A stretch of 36,855 bases of DNA, taken from positions 1 through 36,855 of the forward strand of contig JAFDHD010000024.1 of assembly GCA_019308995.1 (NCBI GenBank), written 5' to 3'. The notes beneath the pieces were generated by a model. It was not told the DNA's origin. It ran no database searches and saw only the letters and a program-made list of their open reading frames with translations. Made by a program: the position numbers and the translations under genes. Shown in pieces: positions 1-8,190 of this stretch (position 1 is the stretch's first letter; the number at the start of each line of letters is the position of its first letter). The stretch is from Deltaproteobacteria bacterium (GTDB lineage: Bacteria; Desulfobacterota; Desulfarculia; Adiutricales; JAFDHD01).

Positions 1-1421
1 CTTAATTTTTCTTCCCTGCTCTCTTCCTCGAGGCATTGTTTGACCTTTTCATCATAGACCTGTCTGATTCTGTCACTATTCATTAGGCAACCGGTTCCTC
101 TCACAGCCGCATCCCTCAGGGTTTCAAGAGAGTAAGGGAAATCAACAGAATCAAACCGCATAGCCATCAACGCCATAAGCTCGGCGTTTTTTTTAAGCGC
201 CTTAGCCTTAATCATATCCATATTGTCACCATCACTGTGGTAGAAGGCAAAAAAAGGCGAGCGCCTGCCTGTCCCCAGGTCCGGTGTCATCCAAAACATT
301 ATGGAAGAGACACCTCTCAGGTGAAACTGTACCTGATCGCTAAGATACCAATATGGGGTTGGTTCTACCGCCCGGGCGTATTCCCCTAAATCCGAGGCCA
401 CCTCACGGGCGCCAGGAATAAGCTCAGGTGAACACATGGCATCCATGAGCTGCGAATAACCCATGAATTCGCCGTTAATGATACAAATCGGAATTTCATC
501 AAGTTGCCCGGTTAGGGCTTCATAGTGGGCTTTACAATAGCCGGCGGAACCGCATTCACCAAATTGCGCTGATTCCTCAGCCTTACCACCTGACTCTTCA
601 GAACCGAATATGACAAACCTGATGGTTCGTCTGGGCCGATATTTGTTAAATATCTTGGCGGTTTCTAAAAGGCAGGCCACCGAGGACATATTGTCATTGG
701 CCCCGTAGAACCAAGAATCGTGATGCGCGGTGATATAGATAACCTCATTAGGATATTTAGAACCGACAATGTTTCCCACCACGTTATAGGTTGTGCTGTC
801 CGCGGATTCTAAATTCGACTCAAAATTTATTTTAACCTCACCATGTTCGGCCAATAAAGATCTCAGGTCGGCGGCGGCGCGATTACTTATGCTTAAGGCC
901 GGAAAATTAATATTACTGACATGAGCTGAAACGACATTATCATCCTTTTCCGGTGTGTTGTATAAAAGGCAGCTTGCCTTGTGGTTTCTAGCCTCAAGAC
1001 ACATACTTGCCCTTTCTGAAATAGAAGCGGTGGGTGATTTACAGGTTGCAAGAACTGCCGCGGAGTTGATATCGCTACCCAGATTATTATAATCAGCCGC
1101 ACGCCCATGGCCCGCATCCAGCAATGTCACCGTGCCGCTTCCTGACCCAGCCAATCGTGTGGCAGCGCAGGGGATGGAAACCTGGACCGGAAATACGACC
1201 TCCAATCGGCCTTCGGTTTTAGTATAGACAGTGACAGGAACTCCCTCCAGCTCACAGGAATCAACATAGGTTTCAAGCTTGCCTTTGACTTTTCGGGCTC
1301 CTTCATGTTCCGCTTCGGAGCCAGCGGTTCTATCAATAGGAATAATCAGTTCAGAAACATTTTCCCGAGCTTCCTCACCCGATATCATGGCCAGTTTCTC
1401 GCGCTCATTTTCAGTAATCAT
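1..1421 (-). CDS. M28-family metallopeptidase, C-terminus beyond window
   Basis: An open frame of 473 codons runs leftward from an ATG at 1421 to the window edge without a stop, so the C-terminus is missing. It looks like a zinc aminopeptidase/carboxypeptidase of the M28 clan. Visible motifs are an N-terminal DRTAGSEAE segment, TAHHDSW (His and Asp metal ligands), GANDNMSSVA (bridging Asp), FGSEESGG (catalytic Glu plus Glu ligand) and YHSDGDNMD (last His ligand). Residues between about 70 and 210 would fit a PA-like insert, as in carboxypeptidase Q-type members. At the fourth ligand site, where M28 enzymes usually have Asp, the sequence reads INGEFMG, so Glu may replace Asp. No signal peptide is seen, so it is probably cytoplasmic. 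GGAAGG lies just before the ATG. The gene is AT-richer than most of the window. Substrate unknown. Confidence 0.8.
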   Translation of the reverse strand, partial: MITENEREKLAMISGEEARENVSELIIPIDRTAGSEAEHEGARKVKGKLETYVDSCELEGVPVTVYTKTEGRLEVVFPVQVSIPCAATRLAGSGSGTVTLLDAGHGRAADYNNLGSDINSAAVLATCKSPTASISERASMCLEARNHKASCLLYNTPEKDDNVVSAHVSNINFPALSISNRAAADLRSLLAEHGEVKINFESNLESADSTTYNVVGNIVGSKYPNEVIYITAHHDSWFYGANDNMSSVACLLETAKIFNKYRPRRTIRFVIFGSEESGGKAEESAQFGECGSAGYCKAHYEALTGQLDEIPICIINGEFMGYSQLMDAMCSPELIPGAREVASDLGEYARAVEPTPYWYLSDQVQFHLRGVSSIMFWMTPDLGTGRRSPFFAFYHSDGDNMDMIKAKALKKNAELMALMAMRFDSVDFPYSLETLRDAAVRGTGCLMNSDRIRQVYDEKVKQCLEEESREEKL

Positions 1422-1470
1422 CACCTTCCCTATTTAATATTTTTTTCGTGTAGGTAATATTGAAGGAATA

Positions 1471-1499
1471 TTTTTAACTAAATTGAAAGTATCTGTCAA
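1471..1499 (-). promoter_or_regulatory. sigma-70-type promoter of the M28 peptidase gene
   Basis: On the minus strand a perfect -35 box TTGACA (1499-1494) is followed after 17 bases by TAAAAA (1476-1471). Transcription would start about 45 bases before the ATG at 1421, with a GGAAGG ribosome site between. Confidence 0.5.
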
Positions 1500-1839
1500 G
1501 AATTTTTTTTAAAATAGAAATAATCTACGAAAATACCTATGATTACAATTATTTTAGGAATTGTTTCCTCCACATGTCTATGCGCCTTTCTCGTTGCCCT
1601 TATTGAATGCCCTAATATAACCCACTAATTAAAATTAGCTCACAGTTCTGAAGTATAATAACCAAGATTTTTTTATGAACTCCGAAAACCGAGCCCTTTA
1701 TGAAGCGAATTAAGGCACGTCCTTAACAAATATGACATGACAAAACTTAAAAATTAAGGAACACCATGCTAATTTCTTGATATTTACGTTCTTTCAACTA
1801 TCCTAACCAGACCTCCAGCCGCATTTTCCAGTTTAACAT

Positions 1840-1868
1840 TTGACCTCGATGAAAGGCCTGTGATATTT
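1840..1868 (+). promoter_or_regulatory. candidate promoter for oppDF
   Basis: TTGACC (1840-1845), a 17-base spacer and ATATTT (1863-1868) lie 30 bases before the oppD ATG. The -10 match is poor. No clear Shine-Dalgarno precedes the oppD start. Confidence 0.3.
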
Positions 1869-1898
1869 TTCTCGTGATTTTTGTGAGTTAAAACGCTA

Positions 1899-2885
1899 AT
1901 GCCTTCACAGCCTTTTCTCAAGATTGAAGACCTGACGACCGTGTTTGAGACCCGCGCCGGGCTGGTCAAGGCCGTGGACCGAGTCTCGCTGGAGCTTGCC
2001 GAGGGCCAGACCCTCGGGCTGGTGGGCGAGTCAGGCTGCGGCAAGAGCGTCACCGCTCTCTCCATCATGCGCCTGGTGCCTCACCCGCCTGGCCGCATCG
2101 AATCGGGCCGGATTCTGTTTGGCAGTCAAGACCTGCTTAAGCTTTCCGAAGAGGAGATGCGCCGCCTCCGAGGCAATGATATCTCCATGATCTTCCAGGA
2201 GCCCATGACCTCCCTCAACCCGGTCCTGACCGTGGGCGACCAGATCGGGGAGGTCTTCAGGCTGCATCAAGGCATGAACAGGTCTGAGGCCCTGGCTGCT
2301 TCGGTGGAGATACTTCAGCAGGTCGGCATCCCGTCGCCTGAGAAGCGCATCCGGGAGTATCCTCACCACTTAAGCGGAGGCATGCGCCAGCGGGTCATGA
2401 TTGCCATGGCCCTGGCCTGCCGGCCACAGGTGATGATAGCCGACGAGCCGACCACGGCCCTGGACGTTACCATCCAGGCGCAGATCCTGGCGCTCATGAA
2501 TCAGCTCAAGGAGGAGATAAAAACCACCATTCTCTTAATCACGCACAACCTGGGCGTGGTGGCGGAGATGGCGGACCGGGTCGCGGTCATGTATACCGGC
2601 CGCATCGTGGAATACGCCCCCATGGATGAGCTGTTCGAGCACACCGCGCACCCCTATACCCTGGGCCTGCTCCATTCCCTGCCTCCAGCGGCCGCTGAGG
2701 CGCCTCAGGACCGGCTGGAAACCATCACTGGCATTGTGCCTTCGCTCCTTGACCTGCCTTCGGGCTGCAAATTCCGGGACCGCTGCCCGGATGTCTTTGA
2801 ACTCTGTGCGGTTGAAGAGCCGCCTTTATACCAGCTTGGCCGGGAACATTTTGTCCGCTGCTTCAGGTACAGGCATACGGCATGA
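1899..2885 (+). CDS. oppD: oligopeptide/dipeptide ABC transporter ATP-binding protein OppD/DppD-like
   Basis: This 328-residue protein is a peptide-type ABC importer ATPase that would bind the cytoplasmic face of OppBC/DppBC permeases. Walker A GESGCGKS is at residues 43-50, the Q-loop at [10 protein letters not shown] near 99-108, the signature LSGGM at 158-162, Walker B VMIADEP at 178-184 and the H-loop His in ITHNL near 216. The C-terminal oligopeptide-transporter extension has four Cys (about 290, 296, 303, 321), the arrangement usual for this subfamily. Its stop overlaps the oppF start (ATGA). No permease or binding-protein gene is next to it. The start fits the family N-terminus ([10 protein letters not shown]), but no strong ribosome site is visible. 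Confidence 0.93.
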   Translation: MPSQPFLKIEDLTTVFETRAGLVKAVDRVSLELAEGQTLGLVGESGCGKSVTALSIMRLVPHPPGRIESGRILFGSQDLLKLSEEEMRRLRGNDISMIFQEPMTSLNPVLTVGDQIGEVFRLHQGMNRSEALAASVEILQQVGIPSPEKRIREYPHHLSGGMRQRVMIAMALACRPQVMIADEPTTALDVTIQAQILALMNQLKEEIKTTILLITHNLGVVAEMADRVAVMYTGRIVEYAPMDELFEHTAHPYTLGLLHSLPPAAAEAPQDRLETITGIVPSLLDLPSGCKFRDRCPDVFELCAVEEPPLYQLGREHFVRCFRYRHTA

Positions 2886-3844
2886 CGCCTCTGTTAAAAC
2901 TCCTTGATTTGAAAAAGAACTTTAAGGTGAAGGCCTCTGCCTTCCGGGGCGGTCAAGAGACATTGACGGCCGTGAACCGGGTCAGCCTTGCGATTCAGCC
3001 TGGAGAGTGCCTGGGGCTGGTGGGTGAATCCGGGTGCGGGAAGAGCACCCTGGCTCGTTTAATCGTGCGCCTGGAAAGGCCTTCCAGCGGGAAGATCATC
3101 TTTGACGGGCAGGATCTCTCGCACATGACCCATCAGGAGGAAATGAAGTTTCGGCGGCGGGTGCAGATGATCTTCCAGGACCCTTATTCCTCGCTCAACC
3201 CCCGCAAAACCATCGGCAGTATTATCGGGGAGTCCTGGCGCATTCACGGTCTGGGAAACCGGAGGCAGCGGCGGGAAAAGGTGCTCGAGCTTATGCAGGA
3301 GGTGGGTTTGCGGCCGGAATACTACGGACGATATCCCCATGAATTTTCCGGAGGGCAGCGTCAGCGGGTGGGCATTGCCCGGGCCCTGTCCTTAAGCCCT
3401 GACCTGATCGTGGCTGACGAACCGGTCTCGGCCCTGGACGTCTCCATTCAGGCCCAGGTCGTCAATCTGCTCAAAGACCTACAGGACAGGTTCAACCTGA
3501 CCTATGTCTTCATCGCCCATAATCTTTCCCTGGTGCGTCACGTCTCGGATCGTATCGCCGTGATGTATCTGGGCCGACTGGTGGAAGTGATTCCCAGAGA
3601 AAGATTTGGTCAGGTCCAGCACCACCCTTATACCCTGGCCCTGCTGGCATCGGAACCGGTGCCCAAACCGGGGGCCAGGAAAAAGACTCAGCCGCTTACG
3701 GGCGATGTTCCCAGCCCGATCCATCCGCCGTCCGGATGTTTCTTCCATCCCCGCTGTGCGGAGCAGGTGGCGGTCTGCCAGGCCGACTTCCCGGTCTTAA
3801 GAGAGATTTCCCCGGGTCACCTTATGTCCTGTCACCGGCGTTGA
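2882..3844 (+). CDS. oppF: oligopeptide/dipeptide ABC transporter ATP-binding protein OppF/DppF-like
   Basis: This 320-residue protein is the second ATPase of a peptide ABC importer and would pair with OppD as a heterodimer. It has Walker [10 protein letters not shown] (48-56), Q-loop [10 protein letters not shown], signature FSGGQRQRV, Walker [13 protein letters not shown] and the H-loop in IAHNL. The C-terminal extension carries Cys in [12 protein letters not shown] and MSC. The ATG overlaps the oppD TGA, so the pair should be translationally coupled. Membrane components must be encoded elsewhere if the transporter works; the substrate (peptides, nickel or other) cannot be told from the ATPases. 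Confidence 0.93.
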   Translation: MTPLLKLLDLKKNFKVKASAFRGGQETLTAVNRVSLAIQPGECLGLVGESGCGKSTLARLIVRLERPSSGKIIFDGQDLSHMTHQEEMKFRRRVQMIFQDPYSSLNPRKTIGSIIGESWRIHGLGNRRQRREKVLELMQEVGLRPEYYGRYPHEFSGGQRQRVGIARALSLSPDLIVADEPVSALDVSIQAQVVNLLKDLQDRFNLTYVFIAHNLSLVRHVSDRIAVMYLGRLVEVIPRERFGQVQHHPYTLALLASEPVPKPGARKKTQPLTGDVPSPIHPPSGCFFHPRCAEQVAVCQADFPVLREISPGHLMSCHRR

Positions 3845-3924
3845 TGTTCATTGACCGGCTTCATCGTCTGGATCAGGCGTTGAAAGCTGATTTTAGCCTT
3901 CAAATCGAGGTACTCTTTTTAATC

Positions 3925-3952
3925 TTGCAGTTTCTAATTTATCCTGTAAAAT
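3925..3952 (+). promoter_or_regulatory. candidate promoter of nfeD
   Basis: TTGCAG (3925-3930), a 16-base spacer and TAAAAT (3947-3952) precede nfeD. The predicted start of transcription, near 3959, lies downstream of the TTG at 3954 and so favours translation from the ATG at 3969. Confidence 0.45.
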
Positions 3953-3968
3953 ATTGGGTGCAGTGCTA

Positions 3969-5300
3969 ATGAGACTTTTACAAATTAGATCAGTCGGTTT
4001 TCGGGGATTGATAGCCCTTTTATGGATCGCTCTGGCCGCGGCCGGTGTTCTTTATGCCCAGGAATCTTCGAATCAGGGGCCTGTCTATGTCATCCGCCTC
4101 GAAGGGGTCATCAGCCCTGCCACCACAGGCTTCCTGACCTCATCCATTGCCAAGGCCCGTGAGGCTGGCGCGCACGCCTTACTCGTCGAACTCGATACCC
4201 CCGGCGGCCTGGGAGAGTCCATGAGGGACATGGTCAAGGCCATCATGAACGCCCCGCTGCCCGTGATCGTTTATGTTTCTCCAGCCGGGGCCCAGGCGGC
4301 CTCGGCCGGCGTCATGATCACCCTGGCCGCGGATGTGGCGGCCATGGCGCCTGGGACGAACATCGGAGCGGCTCATCCGGTGAGCGCTGAAGGCAAGGAT
4401 ATCCAGGGCGAGATGGCCAAGAAGGTGGTTAACGACATGGTGGCCCTGATCCAGAGCATTGCCAAGCACAGGGACCGCAACATCGAATGGGCCGAAAAGG
4501 CCGTGCGTGAGAGTGTGTCCGCCTCGGCTTCCGAGGCCCTCAAGCTCGGGGTTATAGACCTGGTGGCCATAAGCCGGACCGATCTGCTGAAAAAGATTAA
4601 CGGCCGCCAGATCAAGCGGGCGGGGCTGGACCTGACACTTGCCACGGCTGAGGTCGAGGTGGTCCGTCTGGAGGAGAGTCTGCGGGACCGAATTCTAAAG
4701 ACCCTGGCCAACCCGAACATCGCCTATATCTTGATGATGTTAGGCCTGGCCGGTTTGTACTTTGAGCTGTCCAATCCCGGGGCCATTTTGCCCGGCGTCC
4801 TGGGCGGCCTGTTTATCATCCTGGCCCTTTACGCCTTTCAAACCCTGCCCGTTAATTATGCCGGGGTTTTACTCATTATCCTGGGCATCATCTTCTTTAT
4901 CCTGGAACTCAAAGTCGTCTCCTACGGCATGCTGAGCCTGGCAGGCCTGGCCAGCCTTACCATAGGCTCCCTCATGCTCATCAAAAGCCCGCATGATTAC
5001 CTGCGCGTCTCTTTGAGCGTCATTCTCCCTACGGTAATCCTTATCGGAGGCTTTTTCGCAGTCGTGGCGTCCCTGGTCGTCAAGGTCCATGTCAGGGGGT
5101 TAACCATAACCGGTCCCGACGGCATGATCGGACTTAAAGGTCCGGTCAAGGAGTGGGAGACCAATAAAGGCAAGGTTTTGGTTCACGGGGAGTGGTGGAA
5201 GGCCTTTGGAGAGGAAAATCTTAAACCAGGAGATGAAATCGAGGTGGTTGCGGTGAACAACCTCAACCTCGAAATCAGGAAAATCAGTCGCGCCGATTAA
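3969..5300 (+). CDS. nfeD: NfeD-family membrane serine protease (long form)
   Basis: This 443-residue membrane protein resembles the long NfeD/STOPP form. It has an N-terminal signal or anchor ending near LYAQ. A ClpP/SppA-like protease domain covers about 40-220, with the presumed nucleophile Ser in AQAASAGVMI and a basic dyad residue expected in the HRDRN/AEKAVRES region. Four or five hydrophobic segments (about 260-380) follow, then a C-terminal OB-fold domain with GEWWKAF. Characterised relatives cleave stomatin-type proteins, and the next gene encodes a slipin, so the pair probably acts together in inner-membrane quality control. The ATG at 3969 was chosen over TTG 3954 or GTG 3963 because it starts a clean signal sequence and lies after the predicted transcription start. 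Confidence 0.9.
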   Translation: MRLLQIRSVGFRGLIALLWIALAAAGVLYAQESSNQGPVYVIRLEGVISPATTGFLTSSIAKAREAGAHALLVELDTPGGLGESMRDMVKAIMNAPLPVIVYVSPAGAQAASAGVMITLAADVAAMAPGTNIGAAHPVSAEGKDIQGEMAKKVVNDMVALIQSIAKHRDRNIEWAEKAVRESVSASASEALKLGVIDLVAISRTDLLKKINGRQIKRAGLDLTLATAEVEVVRLEESLRDRILKTLANPNIAYILMMLGLAGLYFELSNPGAILPGVLGGLFIILALYAFQTLPVNYAGVLLIILGIIFFILELKVVSYGMLSLAGLASLTIGSLMLIKSPHDYLRVSLSVILPTVILIGGFFAVVASLVVKVHVRGLTITGPDGMIGLKGPVKEWETNKGKVLVHGEWWKAFGEENLKPGDEIEVVAVNNLNLEIRKISRAD

Positions 5301-5443
5301 TAATTTTTCTTTAGACAAGCCCTGCATTTTCCAAAAACGCTTTATCTAGTCTTTAAGATAGAACTGTACATAAAAGAGGATAATCAATACTAAAAAAGGC
5401 AAGGCCTTATCATCTTACGGCCTGGCCAGAGAGGGAGGGAGAC

Positions 5444-6241
5444 ATGTATTTCGCGATCGTTATTATCGTCCTTGTCGTACTTTTTCTTTCTTCGGCAATA
5501 CGCATCGTCAAGCAGTATGAACGAGGGGTTATCTTTCGACTGGGCAGGGTCCTGCCCAAAGCCAAGGGGCCGGGCCTGATTATCCTGATTCCGGTTATTG
5601 ATAAGATGACGCGCGTCACCCTGCGCCTGGTGGCCATGGACGTTCCGCCTCAGGACGTCATTACCCGGGACAACGTTTCGATCAAGGTGAACGCCGTGGT
5701 TTACTTCCGGGTCATGGAGCCGATCAAGGCCATTATCGAGGTGGAAGATTATCTCTACGCCACCTCCCAGCTTTCTCAAACGTCTCTCAGAAGCGTCTGC
5801 GGTCAGGCCGAACTGGACGAGCTTCTCAGCGAGAGAGAGCGGATCAACACCAAGCTCCAGGAGTATCTCGACGAGCACACCGATCCCTGGGGCATCAAGG
5901 TCGCAAACGTCGAGGTCAAGCATATTGATCTGCCTGCGGATATGCAGCGGGCCATGGCCAAGCAGGCTGAGGCCGAGAGGGAGCGCCGGGCCAAGGTTAT
6001 CAATGCCCTTGGTGAGTCCCAGGCCGCCACCAAGCTGGCTGAGGCAGCCACCACCATCCGGGATCACCCCATAGCCCTGCAGCTCAGGTTCCTGCAAACC
6101 GTGCGGGAGATCTCTTCGGAAGGCAACACCACCACCATTTTCCCGGTGCCGATTGACCTCTTCAGGCCTTTTCTGAAATTAACTGAAGCGCTTGAGGCAC
6201 AGGAGGAATCAAAAGAAAACGAAGAAGAATCCGAGGACTAG
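5444..6241 (+). CDS. slipin (stomatin/prohibitin/band 7 family protein)
   Basis: This 265-residue protein has one N-terminal hydrophobic helix (residues 2-18) followed by an SPFH/band 7 domain: [31 protein letters not shown], then the coiled stretch [20 protein letters not shown] and a PVPIDLF motif near the end. The tail is very acidic ([12 protein letters not shown]). Slipins form membrane-attached oligomers and are the usual partner and probable substrate of the NfeD protease encoded just upstream (143-base gap). The strong ribosome site GAGAGGGAGGGA before the ATG fixes the start. A separate promoter in the gap is possible, but none is clear. Confidence 0.93.
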   Translation: MYFAIVIIVLVVLFLSSAIRIVKQYERGVIFRLGRVLPKAKGPGLIILIPVIDKMTRVTLRLVAMDVPPQDVITRDNVSIKVNAVVYFRVMEPIKAIIEVEDYLYATSQLSQTSLRSVCGQAELDELLSERERINTKLQEYLDEHTDPWGIKVANVEVKHIDLPADMQRAMAKQAEAERERRAKVINALGESQAATKLAEAATTIRDHPIALQLRFLQTVREISSEGNTTTIFPVPIDLFRPFLKLTEALEAQEESKENEEESED

Positions 6242-6387
6242 GACCCCCGGATAATTCTTCCGGCGCCACGTTCGCAGCGAAATGACCTCAAGGCTACCAG
6301 CCGGTTGGCTTGATTTCTTCTTCAAAATTGACGCGCCACCGGCTATATTTCCCCTGTTTGAGACCACCGTTTAAAAAAGGAGTTGGT

Positions 6388-6717
6388 ATGGCAAAAAAAG
6401 AACGAATGAATAAAAAAGATAAACCCCTGGAGAAGATGACGGCCAAGGAACTGCGCGAGCTGGGGCTGACCATACCCGAACTGACCGGCGTGCACGGCAT
6501 GAACAAGGCCGAACTGATTACCGCCATTAAAGAGGTTCGAGGCATCAAGGAGGAGAAAAAAGAAAAAGGGCAGGATATCCGGGAGCTGAAGAAGAAAATT
6601 AAAGCCCTTAAGGCCGAAAAAGAAAAGGCTTTCGAGCTGGGCCAAAGCAAAAAGAACATTGAAATACTGCGGAAAAAAATTAACCGGCTCAAGAAAAAAA
6701 TTCGTCGAGCCGCATAA
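6388..6717 (+). CDS. small basic protein with Rho N-terminal-like (SAP-type) domain
   Basis: This 109-residue, Lys-rich protein has a helix-extended-helix segment at about 13-50 (LEKMTAKELRELGL, then MNKAELITAIKEV) like the Rho termination factor N-terminal domain, followed by a long charged coiled coil rich in KK and EK pairs. Such domains bind nucleic acid, so a role in nucleic-acid binding is inferred but not shown. The frame stays open upstream to 6310, but the ATG at 6388 is preceded by AAAAAAGGAG at the right distance, and the upstream part looks non-coding. It may be co-transcribed with the slipin gene. Confidence 0.75.
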   Translation: MAKKERMNKKDKPLEKMTAKELRELGLTIPELTGVHGMNKAELITAIKEVRGIKEEKKEKGQDIRELKKKIKALKAEKEKAFELGQSKKNIEILRKKINRLKKKIRRAA

Positions 6718-6814
6718 CTTCAGGCCGCCTGTTGAGCCTCAAGTCCGTACCAGTGTGGTGTCTCGTAAAAAAGTAATAATTCAAATGGACTTTCCGTCAT
6801 TTTTAAAACGACCC

Positions 6815-7027
6815 GACATTGCGAGCCCCCGGCCCTTCGGCAGGAGCCGTAGGGTTATTTGACAAAGAAACTGTTTTCAAGTTTTGGAAGAGGGCGGGGA
6901 TAAACCCCGCCCGCATATATCTGGATATACCGGCCTGAACGCTCCTTATTAGAGCGATTGGCAAAAGAGCTTTTGGAAAAATTAAACAGGAGAGTGCTCC
7001 GCGGAGAAGCAAAAGGCTCGCAATGAC
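6815..7027. repeat. MITE-like element with near-perfect 13-bp terminal inverted repeats
   Basis: GACATTGCGAGCC (6815-6827) and GGCTCGCAATGAC (7015-7027) are inverted copies matching at 12 of 13 positions. About 213 bases are enclosed, with no ORF of note. Inside lies a GC-rich palindrome that recurs twice in the window. ATTGCGAG-type termini are a common dispersed repeat signature in bacterial genomes. Confidence 0.6.
6892..6912. repeat. GC-rich dispersed palindrome, copy 1
   Basis: Perfect 8-base arms GGGCGGGG and CCCCGCCC flank ATAAA. The same 21 bases occur at 25180-25200 and, in reverse orientation, at 29161-29181. It lies inside the MITE-like element. Confidence 0.85.
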
Positions 7028-7094
7028 AAGCTATGAGACATTTTACTCGTCTAATTTTGGGACATAACACCAGGGGTGCGGGAATCGTTCCTCA

Positions 7095-7122
7095 AGGCCC
7101 ATGCTGCGGGCCTTTATTTTTT
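7095..7122 (+). terminator. intrinsic terminator
   Basis: AGGCCC (7095-7100) pairs with GGGCCT (7108-7113) around a 7-base loop and is followed by a T-rich run to 7122. It would end transcription coming from the slipin/Rho-N genes. The lipoprotein ribosome site begins only 11 bases later, so it could also act as an attenuator. Confidence 0.6.
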
Positions 7123-7132
7123 CTAGTTTTTC

Positions 7133-7138
7133 AGGAGG
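7133..7138 (+). promoter_or_regulatory. ribosome binding site fixing the GTG start at 7147
   Basis: AGGAGG ends 8 bases before GTG 7147. This, plus the lipoprotein signal peptide that begins there, selects the GTG over the longer upstream reading. Confidence 0.8.
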
Positions 7139-7146
7139 ATGGAAAG

Positions 7147-7566
7147 GTGAAACAGAGACTGTTCGGCCTGACCTTGGCGGCGCTGATCATCGCGTCGGTG
7201 CTTGGCTGCGAGGCAAACAGGCCGGGACCCGCTCAGCTCAGGCCGACGCATGATACAGCGGTACGCAATGAAAAGGCCCGGGGTCTTAACCTGGAACTGA
7301 TTGCATTTTCCTGGTATTACCAAAAAGACATGGACCGGGTCCATGTCTCAGGCCGGGTGCGCAATCTGACCGGGCAAAACATCCAGGCGTGCCGCCTTAT
7401 CGTCATGGCTTACGATCAGTTCAATCGCTACCTCGGGCGCAAAGAAGCCTTTCTTCAACCGACCTATATCCCGGCTGATCGCAAGGCCAGGTTCGACTTT
7501 TACCTGGAAGACGGTCGTGACGTGAAGAGCCTTCATCTGAATTACCACTTCATGACCAGATATTAG
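7147..7566 (+). CDS. small lipoprotein with FxLYD-like beta domain
   Basis: This 139-residue protein starts at GTG after a strong AGGAGG. It has a short basic N-terminus, a hydrophobic stretch and a lipobox ending SVLGC near residue 21, so it is predicted to be a lipid-anchored envelope protein. The rest looks like one beta-sandwich with GRVRNLTGQ, CRLIVMAYDQFN and a FDFYLED segment, resembling FxLYD-type domains found in many small lipoproteins of unknown function. It sits 24 bases before the glutaredoxin gene, but a link to redox function is not evident. Confidence 0.75.
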   Translation: MKQRLFGLTLAALIIASVLGCEANRPGPAQLRPTHDTAVRNEKARGLNLELIAFSWYYQKDMDRVHVSGRVRNLTGQNIQACRLIVMAYDQFNRYLGRKEAFLQPTYIPADRKARFDFYLEDGRDVKSLHLNYHFMTRY

Positions 7567-7590
7567 AGGCCGGATGAGAAAGGAGGCGGG

Positions 7591-7842
7591 ATGCCCGAAA
7601 AAATAAGGCTGTATGCCCTCAGTACATGCAGCCATTGCAAGAGCGCCAAGAAGCTTTTGAACGACCACGGGGTCGAATACGATATGGTTGAGGTGGACCT
7701 GGCTTCCGGGGAGGAGCAAAAGGCGATCCTGGAAGAGGTAAAACAGTGTAATTCAGCACTTACCTTCCCGACCATCGTTATCGGCGAAAAAGTAATTATC
7801 GGATTTCACGAGGATAAAATAAAAGAGGCCTTAGGGATATGA
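7591..7842 (+). CDS. glutaredoxin-family protein
   Basis: This 83-residue thioredoxin-fold protein has the redox motif CSHC at about 14-17 in a LYALSTCSHC context, a cis-Pro in LTFPTIVIG and a GFHEDKIKEAL end. It is the length of a minimal bacterial glutaredoxin. AAAGGAGG gives a strong ribosome site. Its stop overlaps the start of the next gene, an iron-sulfur FTR-type protein (ATGA), so the two are probably partners: the FTR-like protein would pass ferredoxin electrons to this glutaredoxin, which would reduce target disulfides. That flow is inferred from gene coupling and from known FTR/thioredoxin chemistry. Confidence 0.9.
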   Translation: MPEKIRLYALSTCSHCKSAKKLLNDHGVEYDMVEVDLASGEEQKAILEEVKQCNSALTFPTIVIGEKVIIGFHEDKIKEALGI

Positions 7843-8174
7843 CTGCGGTCGAAAAGCTCTACCAAAGCCTGAAAAAGATCCAGGAGCCCAAAGGATATTT
7901 TTTTAATGCAGACCGGGAAAGGGTCTTTGAACTGCTGGAAGCGCTTTTGACCAACAGGGAAAGATACGGCTACATGTGCTGCCCCTGTCGGCTGGCTTCC
8001 GGGGACCGCCAGAAGGACGCGGATATCATCTGTCCTTGCCTCTATCGCGAGCCGGACGTGGCAGACTACGGGAGCTGCTACTGCAATCTTTACGTTTCAA
8101 AGGAATGGAACGAAGGGACGGTCCCTCACGTCTATATCCCGGAAAGGCGGCCGCCGGACAAGGTCCCTTTTTAG
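7839..8174 (+). CDS. ferredoxin-thioredoxin reductase catalytic-type protein
   Basis: This 111-residue protein carries the Cys pattern of the FTR catalytic (beta) chain: CPC at 48-50, CPC at 65-67 and CYC at 80-82, with one more Cys at 47. In plant and cyanobacterial FTR these residues hold a [4Fe-4S] cluster and a redox disulfide that takes ferredoxin electrons one at a time. Here the last motif is CYC where chloroplast FTR has CHC, so the active-site His is replaced by Tyr, and the spacings (14 and 12) differ from the classical 16 and 8. No variable (alpha) subunit gene is nearby, so it probably works alone, as in other non-photosynthetic anaerobes. It overlaps the glutaredoxin gene by 4 bases. 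Confidence 0.88.
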   Translation: MTAVEKLYQSLKKIQEPKGYFFNADRERVFELLEALLTNRERYGYMCCPCRLASGDRQKDADIICPCLYREPDVADYGSCYCNLYVSKEWNEGTVPHVYIPERRPPDKVPF

Positions 8175-8190
8175 GACAGGTATTCCCGGT

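Larger units (their letters stand above)
1422..1898. other. AT-rich intergenic region between divergent genes
   Basis: A 477-base AT-rich gap separates the leftward peptidase gene from the rightward oppD gene. It contains a good promoter for the peptidase and a weaker candidate for oppD. No conserved-looking ORF, RNA gene or clear repeat is seen. The change to GC-rich sequence close to oppD, and the absence of oppABC here, suggest a rearrangement boundary; this is inference. Confidence 0.5.
6718..7146. other. gene-free region holding a repeat element and a terminator
   Basis: This 429-base gap contains the 213-base MITE-like element, its internal GC palindrome and an intrinsic terminator, all listed separately. 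An open frame from 7033 runs into the lipoprotein gene, but its first 38 codons cross the terminator and do not look like protein. Confidence 0.6.

Noticed and set aside
5390-6097. 235-codon ORF antisense to the slipin gene
   Set aside because: Lies wholly opposite a conserved band 7 gene, has no ribosome site and shows codon-shadow composition.
7033-7146. 38-codon N-terminal extension of the small lipoprotein
   Set aside because: It passes through an intrinsic terminator and hides the lipoprotein signal; GTG 7147 has a perfect ribosome site.
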